Below, in pieces: positions 46,739-56,850 of a stretch of DNA of 64,000 bases. Numbering within the stretch: position 1 is the stretch's first letter; each line of letters opens with the position of its first letter. This DNA is from Prolixibacter sp. NT017 (lineage in GTDB: Bacteria > Bacteroidota > Bacteroidia > Bacteroidales > Prolixibacteraceae). The notes under the pieces were generated by a model, which was not told where the DNA came from, searched no databases, and worked only from the letters and a program-made list of their open reading frames with translations. Both the position numbers and the translations under genes were made by a program. The DNA is taken from contig NZ_BLAV01000001.1 of the NCBI RefSeq assembly GCF_009617875.1, positions 2,480,001-2,544,000 of the forward strand. The letters are read 5' to 3'.

Positions 46739-47530
46739 TTAACCATCAATGATTCTCTTCATTAGGCGCATCTTGTGCGTATATTTTCGGGTCTCTGCAT
46801 TGTAAATTCCAAACTGGTCGACGTTGTCGATTCTCACTTTTCCGGAAGAGTGAATAATCTTGTTCCGCTCCCAGATGATCCCCACATGCGTAATTAAACC
46901 TTCGTCGTTATCAAAAAACGCCAAATCGCCTGGTTGTGCTTCGTCAACAAAACTGAGATGCTGACCAATCTGAACCTGCTGCGATGCATCACGCGGAATA
47001 GGTATTCCCACCATTTTATACAGAACCTGTGTCAATCCCGAACAATCAACGCCCAAAGGAGAACGACCACCCCACAAATACGGCGCATTGAAATATTTCA
47101 ACGCGTTTTCGATAATGGTAGCTCTTACATCGGGCGGCGATTCAATCGTTACATTTCCCTTTATTGTATATAACGAATCGTCGATCCGAAAGGTTTTATC
47201 CGACTGATTATAAAAAGGTAAGGAACTGCCCGCGACAATCAAAAAATTATTGTAGCTATCCGAGCTTTGAACAATATTGAATACATCTGTTGTTACTACT
47301 GCAGGAAGTTGCTGCAGTTGTGTTATGAGTGTATTATCCACTTCGTTGACCATTTTCCGGTCAATCCATCCCTCGTATCCATCAAGCTCAATCCGGATGC
47401 GGGTCCACTTCTCAGTTTCTTCCAAAATGGCGTAATGTTCACCAAACAGAACTTGTGTGCACATTTCACTCTTCTCGGTCGGCTCTGTCCGAACCGGTAT
47501 TATACTGAGATTGGAGATTCCGTATCTCAT
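46739..47530 (-). CDS. NlpC/P60-family cell-wall hydrolase with SH3-like domains
   Basis: I start at the ATG at 47528-47530 (MRYGISNLSIIPVRTEP); the frame is open to 47698 but that leader runs into the divergent gene's promoter region. The 263-residue protein has SH3b-like domains (about 5-150; WTRIRIELDGYEGWI) and a C-terminal NlpC/P60 domain with the catalytic Cys in GVDCSGLTQ, His in ITHVGII and a further polar residue. This matches gamma-D-glutamyl-diaminopimelate endopeptidases that recycle murein peptides. No signal peptide is visible, so it is probably cytoplasmic. Confidence 0.85.
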   Translation of the reverse strand: MRYGISNLSIIPVRTEPTEKSEMCTQVLFGEHYAILEETEKWTRIRIELDGYEGWIDRKMVNEVDNTLITQLQQLPAVVTTDVFNIVQSSDSYNNFLIVAGSSLPFYNQSDKTFRIDDSLYTIKGNVTIESPPDVRATIIENALKYFNAPYLWGGRSPLGVDCSGLTQVLYKMVGIPIPRDASQQVQIGQHLSFVDEAQPGDLAFFDNDEGLITHVGIIWERNKIIHSSGKVRIDNVDQFGIYNAETRKYTHKMRLMKRIIDG

Positions 47531-47542
47531 CAAAATAATTAT

Positions 47543-47550
47543 TATTTTTG
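47543..47550 (+). promoter_or_regulatory. Candidate -7 box of the HDIG gene
   Basis: TATTTTTG matches TAnnTTTG, 68 bases upstream of the HDIG ATG. It lies between the divergent start codons. Confidence 0.35.
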
Positions 47551-47560
47551 GTATTAAACC

Positions 47561-47568
47561 CAAAGATA
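47561..47568 (-). promoter_or_regulatory. Candidate -7 box of the NlpC/P60 gene
   Basis: Minus-strand TATCTTTG, 30 bases upstream of the chosen start at 47530. Its position supports that start over the longer frame. Confidence 0.45.
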
Positions 47569-47618
47569 GAAATTTTATCGAATCGTGATTTTGAGGAACG
47601 GAAAAGAGGCTTGTAAGC

Positions 47619-49763
47619 ATGAACATAGAAAATAAACTAAAGTCCAGAGAATCATTCTGGCACACAACTTTCGTGGTAGCATTATTTGTCATCACCACGA
47701 TTCTGATCTATCTGGCACTTCCGGGCGAAGCTCGCTTTAAATATGAGTTTCAAAAGGGACGTCCCTGGATGCACGAAACGCTTATCGCCCCTTTCGATTT
47801 TGCGGTTCTGAAAAGTGATGACGAACTCAAAGCAGAACGCGACTCCGTTCTAAATGCCCAGCTTCCGTATTTTACTTACCAGGATTCAATTGGTAAAGAG
47901 CAAATTGCAAAACTGAAAAGCCGGATTGACAACCTGGAGCAATCCGCCGATTCGAAAACAACCGCAAATACAGAAGTAAAAGATCAACTGGTTAGCCTTT
48001 ACCAGGAAGTTTTCAAACGGGGTATTCTAGAGCAAAGCATTTCCGACTACGCTGCATTAAAAGGGAAAAGTGATTTGATGCTTGTGGAAGATCATGTCGG
48101 ACGCAAAGTGCCGCTGGGCTCTGTTTTTTCCCTGAAAACAGCATATAACTACCTCTCATCGGGACAGCAGCAGTTGGCTGATAAATATCCCTCGTGGCAG
48201 CCGCTACTGGTCAAGTTGCATCCGGAGGTTTACATACACGCCAACCTGGTATACGATGAAAAAACGACCGATTTTGAAAAACAAAAACTACTGGACAATA
48301 TCTCAACTTCGCGGGGAATGGTTCAGGAAGGCGAACGCATCGTTTCGCAAGGTGATTTGGTGACTCCCGATGTCTACCGGATTCTGGAATCGTTGCAAAA
48401 AGCTTACGAAAACCGTCTTGGTAGTAACTCGACAGAATATTATGGCGTACTGGCCGGAAAAGCCATGTTTATCCTTCTCCTTGTGCTGGTGCTTTTCCTG
48501 TTTGTTTTCAACATACGTCGCGAATTATTGAATTCAAAACGAGATATTGCTTTTACCCTTTTGATGACCGTCGTGATGATCTACTTCTGTCGACTGGTCG
48601 TTTCTACGAATCCGCAGCTCGTTTACCTCGTCCCGTTTACGGTTCTGGCTCTCACAATCCGGACTTTTCTGGATGCCCGATTGGCTATTTTTGTGAATAC
48701 CATCGCCGCATTGATTGTTGGATTTATGGTACCTAACGGTTACGAATTTGTCCTGTTACAGATTCTGGCCGGAACAGTTGCCGTGATTAGCCAGGATAAA
48801 TTATTGAGAAGAGGCCAGTTGGTAATCACATCTGTGTTTATTCTTTTAACGTACGTTTTTGCATTCATTGGTATCTCCCTCATTCAGGAAGGAAACTGGG
48901 ATGCCATCAACTGGATGCAGATGCGATGGTTTGTAGGTAACGCCGTATTAACGCTGATTACTTACCTGCTGGTTTATATATTCGAGAAATCGTTTGGCTT
49001 TGTATCGGACGTGACGCTGATTGAACTCTCTTACTCGAACCAAAACCTGTTGCGTAAACTGGCTGAAGAAGCACCAGGAACATTCCAACACTCGTTGCAG
49101 GTTGCCAACCTCGCTGAAGATGCCATTACCAAACTGGGTGGCAATCCGTTACTTGTCAGAACAGGTGCGATGTATCATGATATTGGGAAAACCAAAGCGC
49201 CACATTTCTTTGCCGAAAACCAGGCCAAGGGGATTAATCCCCACGAAGAAATGTCGCTCGAAGAGAGCGCTCAGGTCATCATGAACCATGTACCCGACGG
49301 TGTAGCGCTTGCAAAAAAATACAAGATTCCGGAGATGATTATCAATTTCATCCGGACTCATCATGGAACAACCAAGACAGGCTATTTTTACCTGATGTCG
49401 AAGAATGAAAACCCGGAACAGCAGATTGATGCCTCGAAGTTTACCTATCCCGGCCCGGTTCCTTCGACCAGAGAAACAGCCGTGGTGATGCTGGCTGACA
49501 GTATCGAAGCAGCTTCCAGAAGTCTAAAGGACATTAATGGAGAGTCACTTTCCGATTTGATTGATAAAATATTCAATTCAAAAATTAAAGACGGACAGCT
49601 CGATTACGCTCCTCTTACCTTCCAGGATATCACACTTCTCAAGCAAATATTCCTCGAGAAGCTGTTAACCATCTACCATGTTCGAATGGAGTACCCGGAC
49701 GAGAAAAAGGTAAAAAAAGTTAAACGCAAAACAATTCGTTTGGAACGACGTAAGAAAGATTAA
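47619..49763 (+). CDS. 7TM-HD (PgpH-like) membrane phosphohydrolase
   Basis: 714 residues. One N-terminal membrane helix (about 18-33), a large extracytoplasmic domain (about 40-285), seven closely spaced helices (about 288-470) and a cytoplasmic HD domain: FQHSLQVANLAEDA, MYHDIGKTKAPHFF, IIRTHHG-like IRTHHGTTKTGYF and VVMLADSIEAASR supply the metal ligands. This is the PgpH architecture, whose members hydrolyse cyclic di-AMP. The role in c-di-AMP turnover is from the family. The S41 peptidase gene follows 22 bases later. Confidence 0.9.
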   Translation: MNIENKLKSRESFWHTTFVVALFVITTILIYLALPGEARFKYEFQKGRPWMHETLIAPFDFAVLKSDDELKAERDSVLNAQLPYFTYQDSIGKEQIAKLKSRIDNLEQSADSKTTANTEVKDQLVSLYQEVFKRGILEQSISDYAALKGKSDLMLVEDHVGRKVPLGSVFSLKTAYNYLSSGQQQLADKYPSWQPLLVKLHPEVYIHANLVYDEKTTDFEKQKLLDNISTSRGMVQEGERIVSQGDLVTPDVYRILESLQKAYENRLGSNSTEYYGVLAGKAMFILLLVLVLFLFVFNIRRELLNSKRDIAFTLLMTVVMIYFCRLVVSTNPQLVYLVPFTVLALTIRTFLDARLAIFVNTIAALIVGFMVPNGYEFVLLQILAGTVAVISQDKLLRRGQLVITSVFILLTYVFAFIGISLIQEGNWDAINWMQMRWFVGNAVLTLITYLLVYIFEKSFGFVSDVTLIELSYSNQNLLRKLAEEAPGTFQHSLQVANLAEDAITKLGGNPLLVRTGAMYHDIGKTKAPHFFAENQAKGINPHEEMSLEESAQVIMNHVPDGVALAKKYKIPEMIINFIRTHHGTTKTGYFYLMSKNENPEQQIDASKFTYPGPVPSTRETAVVMLADSIEAASRSLKDINGESLSDLIDKIFNSKIKDGQLDYAPLTFQDITLLKQIFLEKLLTIYHVRMEYPDEKKVKKVKRKTIRLERRKKD

Positions 49764-49785
49764 GATTTCCAAATCCACCCCATAA

Positions 49786-51105
49786 ATGAAAAAGATACAA
49801 TTTCTATTGCCAATCGTCCTGTTGGCGATTTGGGCTTTGTCGGGATGTCAAAAGAACGACACACCGACGCCAACACCTTCTGGTTCCAGTGATTCTACCG
49901 GAACGGTCGTTGCCGGAGTAAAAAATACTGCCGAGCTTTTTAACAGCTGGTACCTCTGGTATAAAGACATGCCGGATGTGGATCTTTCATCATATACCGA
50001 TCCGTCAAAATATGTTGATGCTATACGGTACAATAAAGATCACTGGAGCTTTGTGGCGCCTCTCCAGGAAATTCTCGACTTAATTCAGAGTGGTCAGTCA
50101 GGTGGCTGGGGTGCTGGTTTCAAGTTCGATCTGTCCGATAGCCTGCGTATTGCCGATGTTTACACTGACAGTCCGATGGGACGGGACAGTGTGGCCCGTG
50201 GCTGGATGATTCGCTCACTCGACGGGCAACTCGTTAAAAATATGAGTGTCGATGCAATCAACCAGGAACTCGCCAAAAACCAGGTCACTTTTGGGTTTGT
50301 TCTCCCCGATAGCACCTACAAAGAACTAAGCATTGCAAAAGGCAATGTAGTGATGAATACGGTCCAATACAGCCACGTTTATGACACAAACGGTGAGAAA
50401 ACCGGCTACCTCGTTTTCTCCGATTTTCTGGAGCCCTCTGTTGCCGATCTCGATACAACCTTCGCGACCTTCAAAGCTGATGGCGTTTCGAATCTCATTC
50501 TCGATTTGCGCTACAATACGGGAGGCTTGCTCTCAACTGCCGATTCGTTGATGAGCTTAATTGCCGGAAATAAATACCATAATCAAACGTACAATGTACA
50601 GAAATTCAACGACAAGCACACTGATGCAAACACGAACAACGTGGTCCACCAGACAGCCAATAGTCTTAATTTAAACAAGATTGTTGTCATCACATCATCT
50701 TCGACTGCTTCAGCCAGTGAGTTGACCATTTCGGGTCTGATGCCTTTGTATCCGGTTACCCTTATCGGGACACAAACTCTTGGGAAACCGGTTGGCATGA
50801 GCATCTTTTCTGACACACAGGACAGCCTTGCTATTGCCCCCATCAGCTTCCGCAACGTCAACAGTGCCGGCTACAGCGATTATTTCGATGGCATTCCTGT
50901 TGATTATACCGTCTACGAAGACGTCAAGTATCCATTCGGCGATCCAAACGAGTTATGCTTGAAAGCAGCGCTTAATTACCTTTCAACCGGAAGCCCCGGA
51001 ACCGCTACCGCGATGCTAAAATCGGGTACGATGCCGACAAAGCTGCTTAGCAAGGGTACCGATGTAACAGTGACGAATTTGTATGATATGAAGAAAATGA
51101 AATAG
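49786..51105 (+). CDS. S41-family (C-terminal-processing-type) peptidase, lipoprotein
   Basis: 439 residues with lipobox LSGC (lipid Cys21) followed by a Pro/Ser/Thr linker. A helical cap region (LFNSWYLWYKDMPD), a degenerate PDZ-like domain (about 95-180) and the S41 core follow: LILDLRYNTGG (236-246), the catalytic serine in TASASE (309-311) and Lys334 in LGKPVG. This form, with a WYLWY motif, is common in Bacteroidota. It acts in the periplasm or on the surface on unknown protein substrates. Probably co-transcribed with the HDIG gene. Confidence 0.88.
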   Translation: MKKIQFLLPIVLLAIWALSGCQKNDTPTPTPSGSSDSTGTVVAGVKNTAELFNSWYLWYKDMPDVDLSSYTDPSKYVDAIRYNKDHWSFVAPLQEILDLIQSGQSGGWGAGFKFDLSDSLRIADVYTDSPMGRDSVARGWMIRSLDGQLVKNMSVDAINQELAKNQVTFGFVLPDSTYKELSIAKGNVVMNTVQYSHVYDTNGEKTGYLVFSDFLEPSVADLDTTFATFKADGVSNLILDLRYNTGGLLSTADSLMSLIAGNKYHNQTYNVQKFNDKHTDANTNNVVHQTANSLNLNKIVVITSSSTASASELTISGLMPLYPVTLIGTQTLGKPVGMSIFSDTQDSLAIAPISFRNVNSAGYSDYFDGIPVDYTVYEDVKYPFGDPNELCLKAALNYLSTGSPGTATAMLKSGTMPTKLLSKGTDVTVTNLYDMKKMK

Positions 51106-51172
51106 CAGGTAAAGGTATCAGTTCATATGTCGGGCTGGTACATCGAGACTTAAAAACCTGTTGACAAAAAAG

Positions 51173-51206
51173 AAAGGCTGTCTGGTTTGGATACCAGACA
51201 GCCTTT
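51173..51206. terminator. Bidirectional terminator
   Basis: A 14-base-pair perfect stem, AAAGGCTGTCTGGT with ACCAGACAGCCTTT, around a six-base loop. It separates the convergent S41 peptidase and the beta-rich lipoprotein. Confidence 0.85.
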
Positions 51207-51230
51207 AAAATGAAAATTAGTGCTATTATA

Positions 51231-51953
51231 CTACGGTACAGTAAAGGTGGTTGCGTCTTCTGTACCAAATTCATCGCCGGAAGCAATCACTGTTCCGTTA
51301 TAACTTAAAGAATATCCTCCGGGAGCTGTAATACCATCACCGTATGCATCGCGCATTGTAAAGGTATAGGTTCCATCGGTCAGACAGAATTTCTTCCTGG
51401 CAGCCTCCATACCGTCATATGTTCCTGCCGGAACTGAGGCAACAACATTTCCGTCTGCATCCGTTAAGTCCCAATACGATTCTTCCGGATAACTATCGAA
51501 GTTCATATTCAATATCACTTCGTTATACGGACAGATTTGAGTAATTGTGATAGTTGTCGATTTACCTCTAAATAATCCTTCCTGCGGCTGAAAATCTAAA
51601 ACCAAGGTTTCCCCATTTTCGCCGATATTAACATCTGATATACCGATAGTCAATGTTCCAACATTTGAATTTGCCGGCACAGTCACCGAGGCGGGAACGT
51701 CGTATGCTTCAGGATCTGCACTTGTCTCGTCCGTTATAACATTAATGTTGAAAGTTCGATCAGAACCTGTTTTTTGTGTAGTGTAAACCTTTACATCACC
51801 GGTAGTAGTTCCATTTAAGTCGACCCCCATATCAATTGCCGTGGCTTCAAAAGTCACATAATTGAGGTCATTCGTCCCTTTTATATTATTCTCACAACGG
51901 TTGAATGAGAACAGGGCTGCAAAAAGCAGTATGAAGGAAAGTATTTTTTTCAT
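51231..51953 (-). CDS. SusCD-associated lipoprotein with Calx-beta-like and YPEE/GDGI modules
   Basis: 240 residues with a signal ending FNRC (probable lipid Cys20). The N-terminal half (about 25-140) looks like an Ig/Calx-beta fold with DLNYVTFEATAIDMG and VPANSNVGTLTIGISD. The C-terminal half contains NMNFDSYPEESYWDLTDADG and later MRDAYGDGITAPGGYSL, a module I associate with secreted peptidases and adhesins. It probably serves as the surface binding protein of the SusC/SusD pair encoded upstream, on the same strand 154 bases away. The ligand is unknown. Confidence 0.65.
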   Translation of the reverse strand: MKKILSFILLFAALFSFNRCENNIKGTNDLNYVTFEATAIDMGVDLNGTTTGDVKVYTTQKTGSDRTFNINVITDETSADPEAYDVPASVTVPANSNVGTLTIGISDVNIGENGETLVLDFQPQEGLFRGKSTTITITQICPYNEVILNMNFDSYPEESYWDLTDADGNVVASVPAGTYDGMEAARKKFCLTDGTYTFTMRDAYGDGITAPGGYSLSYNGTVIASGDEFGTEDATTFTVP

Positions 51954-52065
51954 AGTTCCTATTGTCTTTATTTTAACTAATCAAAACAGCAAAATCTTAA
52001 TTCTACTATTTCATCTGACATCTTCTTTCCAATTAAACTCCATCAGAAAGCGAGCTGCAATTGAT

Positions 52066-52099
52066 ATCAGGAAACCATTCCTTTGAATGGTCTCCTGAT
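52066..52099 (-). other. Long intercistronic stem-loop after susD
   Basis: ATCAGGAAACCATTC and GAATGGTCTCCTGAT pair over 15 positions with one mismatch and a four-base loop, nine bases after the susD stop. No T-run follows on the minus strand, so it is more like an mRNA stabiliser or processing site than a terminator. Confidence 0.6.
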
Positions 52100-52107
52100 G
52101 TTTCAAA

Positions 52108-53616
52108 CTAGTTGATATACGGGTTGTTTTGTATTTCACTTTGAGGTATCTCAAATGTCAACCTTGGATCGTCGTAGCTGATGGGTTCACCAACGAATGA
52201 CAAGTGATTGGGCCCGCGAACAATAGTCGCATGATTCCTCTTCATTGCCAGATAACTCTTACCTTCTGCAAATAATTCAATCCTTGTTTGCAGATAAATT
52301 TCGTCGACCAATGCCTGACCAGTTAATGCGTCGATATAATCTGCATCAGCCATACGATGGCTGACCAACGCTTTCAGACTGGTTCTTGCAGTAGCTTCGT
52401 CTCCGGTCTTTGCAGCTGCTTCTGCATTTAGGAGATACATCTCCGCAACACGCATATAGACATAGTCAGTTGTAACATCCCTCTGCCCACCAATACTCAT
52501 CGCTTCAGTATAAAACTTATATAGCGGTATTAAATAATAACCAGAGGTGTTATCTGGATAAAACTGACCTTTTCTAACATCATTATTCGGAATCTGATCA
52601 TAAAGTCCTTCATCGATAGCTTTTCTATCGCCTGCCCACTGGTAACTATAGGTCCAAACATCCATCTGTCCCCACCAGGAAATCAAATCTAAACCATTGT
52701 CGATAGTCAGATCAACTCCCCACATCCATCCTGGTGTATTTACATCTCTAAATCCTCCTACAGAAGGATCCCCCATGAACACAACTTCTGTTGAATCCAT
52801 TAGCGTAAAACCACCGTTGTTGATGACGTCAGCTGTCAAAGTCTTCACTTGGGCATAATTATCGTTTCCGCCCATAGCTCCATACGTATAAGCCAACAAA
52901 CCTTCGGCTACATATTTATTTACCTCGTTCTTGGCCGTTCTATCAAAGTTCTCCAACAAGGAGATGGCATCATTCAAATCACTAATAATCAAAGCATACA
53001 CATCCTGAGCAGTACTTTTCGGTTGATTAGGCTGAGTCGGGTCTGTATAAATAGGTAAAATTTCCTCAGCCGGATCGTAACTTTTTTGATAAAACTGGGT
53101 AAGATAGAAATACCCATACGCTCGCATCGCTTTGGCTTGTCCCATGATGTATTTATTTTCGTCCAACTCAGGAACAACATCATTGCCTCCTAATGCTGCT
53201 ATAACATTATTAGCAGAACGGATGATTCGGTAGTAATACCTCCAAGGACGATAATTCCCAATCCGAGTATAATCGGTTGTAACGGTATATTCGGTTAGAG
53301 GCCTATACCAGTTATATGTATTAACGGATAATGCCAAATCACTCGATAAAAAATCACTGTAGATGTCATATCCTTTCTGGCCAAAATCATCGTGGTCAGG
53401 GTCCAACGGATCTGAACCTCCTGTTGCAACCTGAAACATCAAGGTATAAATACCTTTAATACTACCTGCTGCCACATCTGGATTATTTTTGGCAGCTTCA
53501 GCCACCTGCTCCTTTGTCAGGAATTGCGTGGGCTGAACTTCGAGAAAATCTTTTTTACACCCCGAAACGCTGAATAGTACCAGAGCAATGAAAGATATAA
53601 TATATATTCTTTTCAT
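52108..53616 (-). CDS. SusD/RagB-family lipoprotein (second Sus-like locus)
   Basis: 502 residues with lipobox VSGC (lipid Cys20) and the opening CKKDFLEVQPTQFLTKEQ. TPR-like helices (MGQAKAMRAYGYFYLTQFYQ), YVYMRVAEMYLLNAEAAAK and the C-terminal TRIELFAEGKSYLAMKR are standard SusD features. It pairs with the SusC gene 24 bases upstream. No glycosidase is adjacent, so the nutrient is unknown; it could be a peptide as well as a glycan. Confidence 0.92.
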   Translation of the reverse strand: MKRIYIISFIALVLFSVSGCKKDFLEVQPTQFLTKEQVAEAAKNNPDVAAGSIKGIYTLMFQVATGGSDPLDPDHDDFGQKGYDIYSDFLSSDLALSVNTYNWYRPLTEYTVTTDYTRIGNYRPWRYYYRIIRSANNVIAALGGNDVVPELDENKYIMGQAKAMRAYGYFYLTQFYQKSYDPAEEILPIYTDPTQPNQPKSTAQDVYALIISDLNDAISLLENFDRTAKNEVNKYVAEGLLAYTYGAMGGNDNYAQVKTLTADVINNGGFTLMDSTEVVFMGDPSVGGFRDVNTPGWMWGVDLTIDNGLDLISWWGQMDVWTYSYQWAGDRKAIDEGLYDQIPNNDVRKGQFYPDNTSGYYLIPLYKFYTEAMSIGGQRDVTTDYVYMRVAEMYLLNAEAAAKTGDEATARTSLKALVSHRMADADYIDALTGQALVDEIYLQTRIELFAEGKSYLAMKRNHATIVRGPNHLSFVGEPISYDDPRLTFEIPQSEIQNNPYIN

Positions 53617-53640
53617 AATAATACTTTTAAGATGTTATTC

Positions 53641-56600
53641 TTAGAATTTAACCCTTAACCCTACTGTATAGGTAGTCAATGGTGCATATGTATACCAATC
53701 AGAAGTACCCGCTTCATCTGTTGAAGGGTTAAATCCATCTCTCGCGGTTAATAAGAATAAATTGTCGCCAGTAGCAAAAATATTCAAAGAAGAAATGCCA
53801 AATCGATTTGTGAAACTGGTCGGCACTGTGTAACCAATCCTTACGTTATTCAACGAGAGGAAATCGGACTTTGTAATAAACCGAGTAGAAGTACTACCGA
53901 CATTCGTATCATACCCACTCGATAACCTTGGAACGTCAGTCAGGTCACCAGGCTTTTGCCATCTTTCCAGAATATCAGTAGACCAGTTATTTGCACCAAT
54001 TGCGTCATTATCCATTAATGCTGCATATACAAAATCGTAAGCATATCCTCCGAGACTATAAAGGAACTGCGCAGAAACATCAAAGTTCTTAACTTTACCT
54101 TCCAAACGGAAAGCACCACGCACCTTCGGAATAGCTGATTTTCCTACATATTTCTGAGTAGCATTAGCATATCGTTTAGTAGTTGTTTTACTGATAACTG
54201 CATCTGGATTAGCTTGGGTATACTCAAACAGAGAAGATATTTCTTCACCTGTATCCAATATGCCATTATTATTGGCGTCTTCATAATATTCAAACCACAT
54301 GGCTGTACCGTCAGCAGGATCTACTCCGGCCCATTCTCTAACATAAAAATCATACAATGAATGACCCTTTGACCTACCAAATCGTCCATCAATATCGAGA
54401 ACCTTTGGTTCTGAAGTAGCCGGGTCGATAGGCATTCTTATTAGTTCGTTAGATAATAGCGAGCCATTTAAGGTAAGATTCAATTCGTAATCATGAGTTT
54501 TTATCAGATGTGCTGTCAGATCAAATTCAAGACCACTATTTCTCAACTCACCATCATTCACAGTAATGAGGGCATATCCAACTGATGGACCTACACGACG
54601 ATCGAATACCAGGTTATCAGTATTCTTTTGAAAATAATCAATTGAACCATCAAGAAAATCCCCCAAACCAAACTCAAGACCAGTTTGGAACATTTTTGAT
54701 TTTTCCCATGTTAGATCTGGATTACCAATGTCACGCTCAGAAATGGAGATTTCATCATTTAGGTTATTTACATCAAATGTAATGTAAGCGGGGTAAAAAC
54801 CAACTCCCTGCTGCTCACCTACAATACCATAACTGATTTTGTATTTCAAAAAGCTGACAATAGGTAAATTATCCATAAAAGGCTCGCTGGATACTACCCA
54901 CGATAGTCCGGCGGAACCAAAGGTATCCCACTTATTATCTCCGATAAACCGTGAAGTACCATCACGTCGAACAGAAGTAGACAAATAATATTTATTATTG
55001 TAATTGTAGTTGATCTGTCCAAAGTAACTCTCCAACCGAACTCTGTCAGTATAAGAAGTCGGAGGTGAGGCAACCCTAACAAAGTTATTCAGGTCTGCAA
55101 TTCCTGGTAGAACCATCTTCGACTTACTGGCTGTGTTTCTTTGCCGTTCCCAGGAGTTACTTTCGTGCGCAACTAACGCTTCCACATTATGAATACCAAA
55201 AGTTCTTTTGAAACGGAGCAAATTCAGCAAGTTATACGACTTCAATTGCGTATCATAATGCCAAACATAACCTTTTTGACTTTCACCAGCCGCTGATCCA
55301 TAAAAAGGATTTCGCAAGTCATAATATCTATTCATGTAATACTGACCACCGAAAGTATTCTCAAGGGTCAAACCACGCATGAAATGGATACTGGCACTGA
55401 AATTACCAGTCACCTGATTATTATGGGCACGGCTCCTATCATAATGAGCATCAGCAATCGAGTTGGTCAAAGCACCGAAACCTCGTCCTACACCATAATC
55501 ATATTGATATCCACCATAGATTGGATCTGCGATCTTGTCACCATTATCGTCTCTCAGGAACAAAGGATAAATGGGAGGCAGGTTATCCACAAACCAAAAA
55601 ATACTACCAGAATCTTCAGTCTGCCCGTTATTGTTGGTCTCCGTACCGGAATAGGTCATTCTGGCCGTGGTAGTTAACCAAGATCTAATGTTAGATTGCA
55701 AATTAATAGTTGCATTGTAACGGGTAAAATCAGAGTTAATAATATAACCCACATCGTTCAGAAATCCAAAGGAAGTAAAGAACTTAGTCGTTTCATTTCC
55801 ACCACGGAACGTTATATTACCTTCTGTACGAGAAGAGTTTTGAAAACCGTAATCTTCCCAATTTTCCGGATTGTATTTTCTGGTAACTCCACTATTAATC
55901 ATACGTGTCTCCGGATTGATCAGATCGGCACCATCAACATTCCACATATTGTACTTTGGAGTGATTCCTGAACCTGAGAATAAATTGTCATTGGCATAAG
56001 CGGTCGGATCTGCTTCGCCTCTGGCAACGCCTTTGTTATATAAAGCTTCCCAAGACAATTCGATATACTTCTCCGGCGATTTAATCGTACTATATCGGGG
56101 AATACCGCTAACGTTCACCCCTCTTTTCACATCAACTTCGATGACTGATTTGCCCGCTTGTCCGGTTTTTGTTGTTAAAAGAATAACACCATTTGCACCA
56201 CGAGAACCATAAATCGCAGTCGCAGTAGCATCTTTCAGAATGGTTGTGGACGCTATGTCATTTGGGTTAATGGCATTAAGTTCTCCTGAATAAGGTACGC
56301 CATCCAGTACATACAAAGGATCCCGGTTACCATTTACAGAACCATATCCCCGGATACGAATGGTAGCGGTAGAACCAGGTTGTCCTGATGTATTAATAAC
56401 CTGCACACCCGCAGCCTCACCAGCTAAAGATGTCGAGATATTGGAAACAGCCTTATCTTGAATGTTTTGAGCCTTCACTTCGGATACTGATCCGACAAAA
56501 GATTGTTTAGTTGCTGTACCATATCCTACAACAACCACTTCGTCGATACCCAATACGTCAGGACTCAGTGCAACGTTAATAACACTCTGACCACCGATTT

Positions 56601-56850
56601 CCTGCTCGGCAGTTTTCATCCCAACAAAAGAGAAAACCAAAGTCTGAGCATTTTCAGGAACGTTTAAGGTGTATACACCGTCAATATTAGTAATGGTACC
56701 CACAGTTGTACCCTTCACCGTAACGGAAACACCCGGTAAGGTAGTACCGTCATCGGTACTGGTAACCGTACCTGTAATTACCTTGGTTTGCGCCATAATG
56801 GTATGCAAACCGAAGGTGAAAAATGCAAGTAATAGCACAAGTTTTTTCAT
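53641..56850 (-). CDS. SusC/RagA-family TonB-linked transporter (second Sus-like locus)
   Basis: 1069 residues, signal peptide ending at TIMAQ. A carboxypeptidase-regulatory-like domain (about 22-100; LPGVSVTVKGTTVGTI) is followed by a TonB-box region VVVVGYGT, the plug with IRGYGS, PLYVLDGVP and KDATATAIYGSRGANGVILLTTK, and the barrel ending YTVGLRVKF. Full length and intact. It is the first gene of a susC-susD-lipoprotein operon preceded by the 1.3-kb repeat-bearing spacer. Confidence 0.92.
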   Translation of the reverse strand: MKKLVLLLAFFTFGLHTIMAQTKVITGTVTSTDDGTTLPGVSVTVKGTTVGTITNIDGVYTLNVPENAQTLVFSFVGMKTAEQEIGGQSVINVALSPDVLGIDEVVVVGYGTATKQSFVGSVSEVKAQNIQDKAVSNISTSLAGEAAGVQVINTSGQPGSTATIRIRGYGSVNGNRDPLYVLDGVPYSGELNAINPNDIASTTILKDATATAIYGSRGANGVILLTTKTGQAGKSVIEVDVKRGVNVSGIPRYSTIKSPEKYIELSWEALYNKGVARGEADPTAYANDNLFSGSGITPKYNMWNVDGADLINPETRMINSGVTRKYNPENWEDYGFQNSSRTEGNITFRGGNETTKFFTSFGFLNDVGYIINSDFTRYNATINLQSNIRSWLTTTARMTYSGTETNNNGQTEDSGSIFWFVDNLPPIYPLFLRDDNGDKIADPIYGGYQYDYGVGRGFGALTNSIADAHYDRSRAHNNQVTGNFSASIHFMRGLTLENTFGGQYYMNRYYDLRNPFYGSAAGESQKGYVWHYDTQLKSYNLLNLLRFKRTFGIHNVEALVAHESNSWERQRNTASKSKMVLPGIADLNNFVRVASPPTSYTDRVRLESYFGQINYNYNNKYYLSTSVRRDGTSRFIGDNKWDTFGSAGLSWVVSSEPFMDNLPIVSFLKYKISYGIVGEQQGVGFYPAYITFDVNNLNDEISISERDIGNPDLTWEKSKMFQTGLEFGLGDFLDGSIDYFQKNTDNLVFDRRVGPSVGYALITVNDGELRNSGLEFDLTAHLIKTHDYELNLTLNGSLLSNELIRMPIDPATSEPKVLDIDGRFGRSKGHSLYDFYVREWAGVDPADGTAMWFEYYEDANNNGILDTGEEISSLFEYTQANPDAVISKTTTKRYANATQKYVGKSAIPKVRGAFRLEGKVKNFDVSAQFLYSLGGYAYDFVYAALMDNDAIGANNWSTDILERWQKPGDLTDVPRLSSGYDTNVGSTSTRFITKSDFLSLNNVRIGYTVPTSFTNRFGISSLNIFATGDNLFLLTARDGFNPSTDEAGTSDWYTYAPLTTYTVGLRVKF

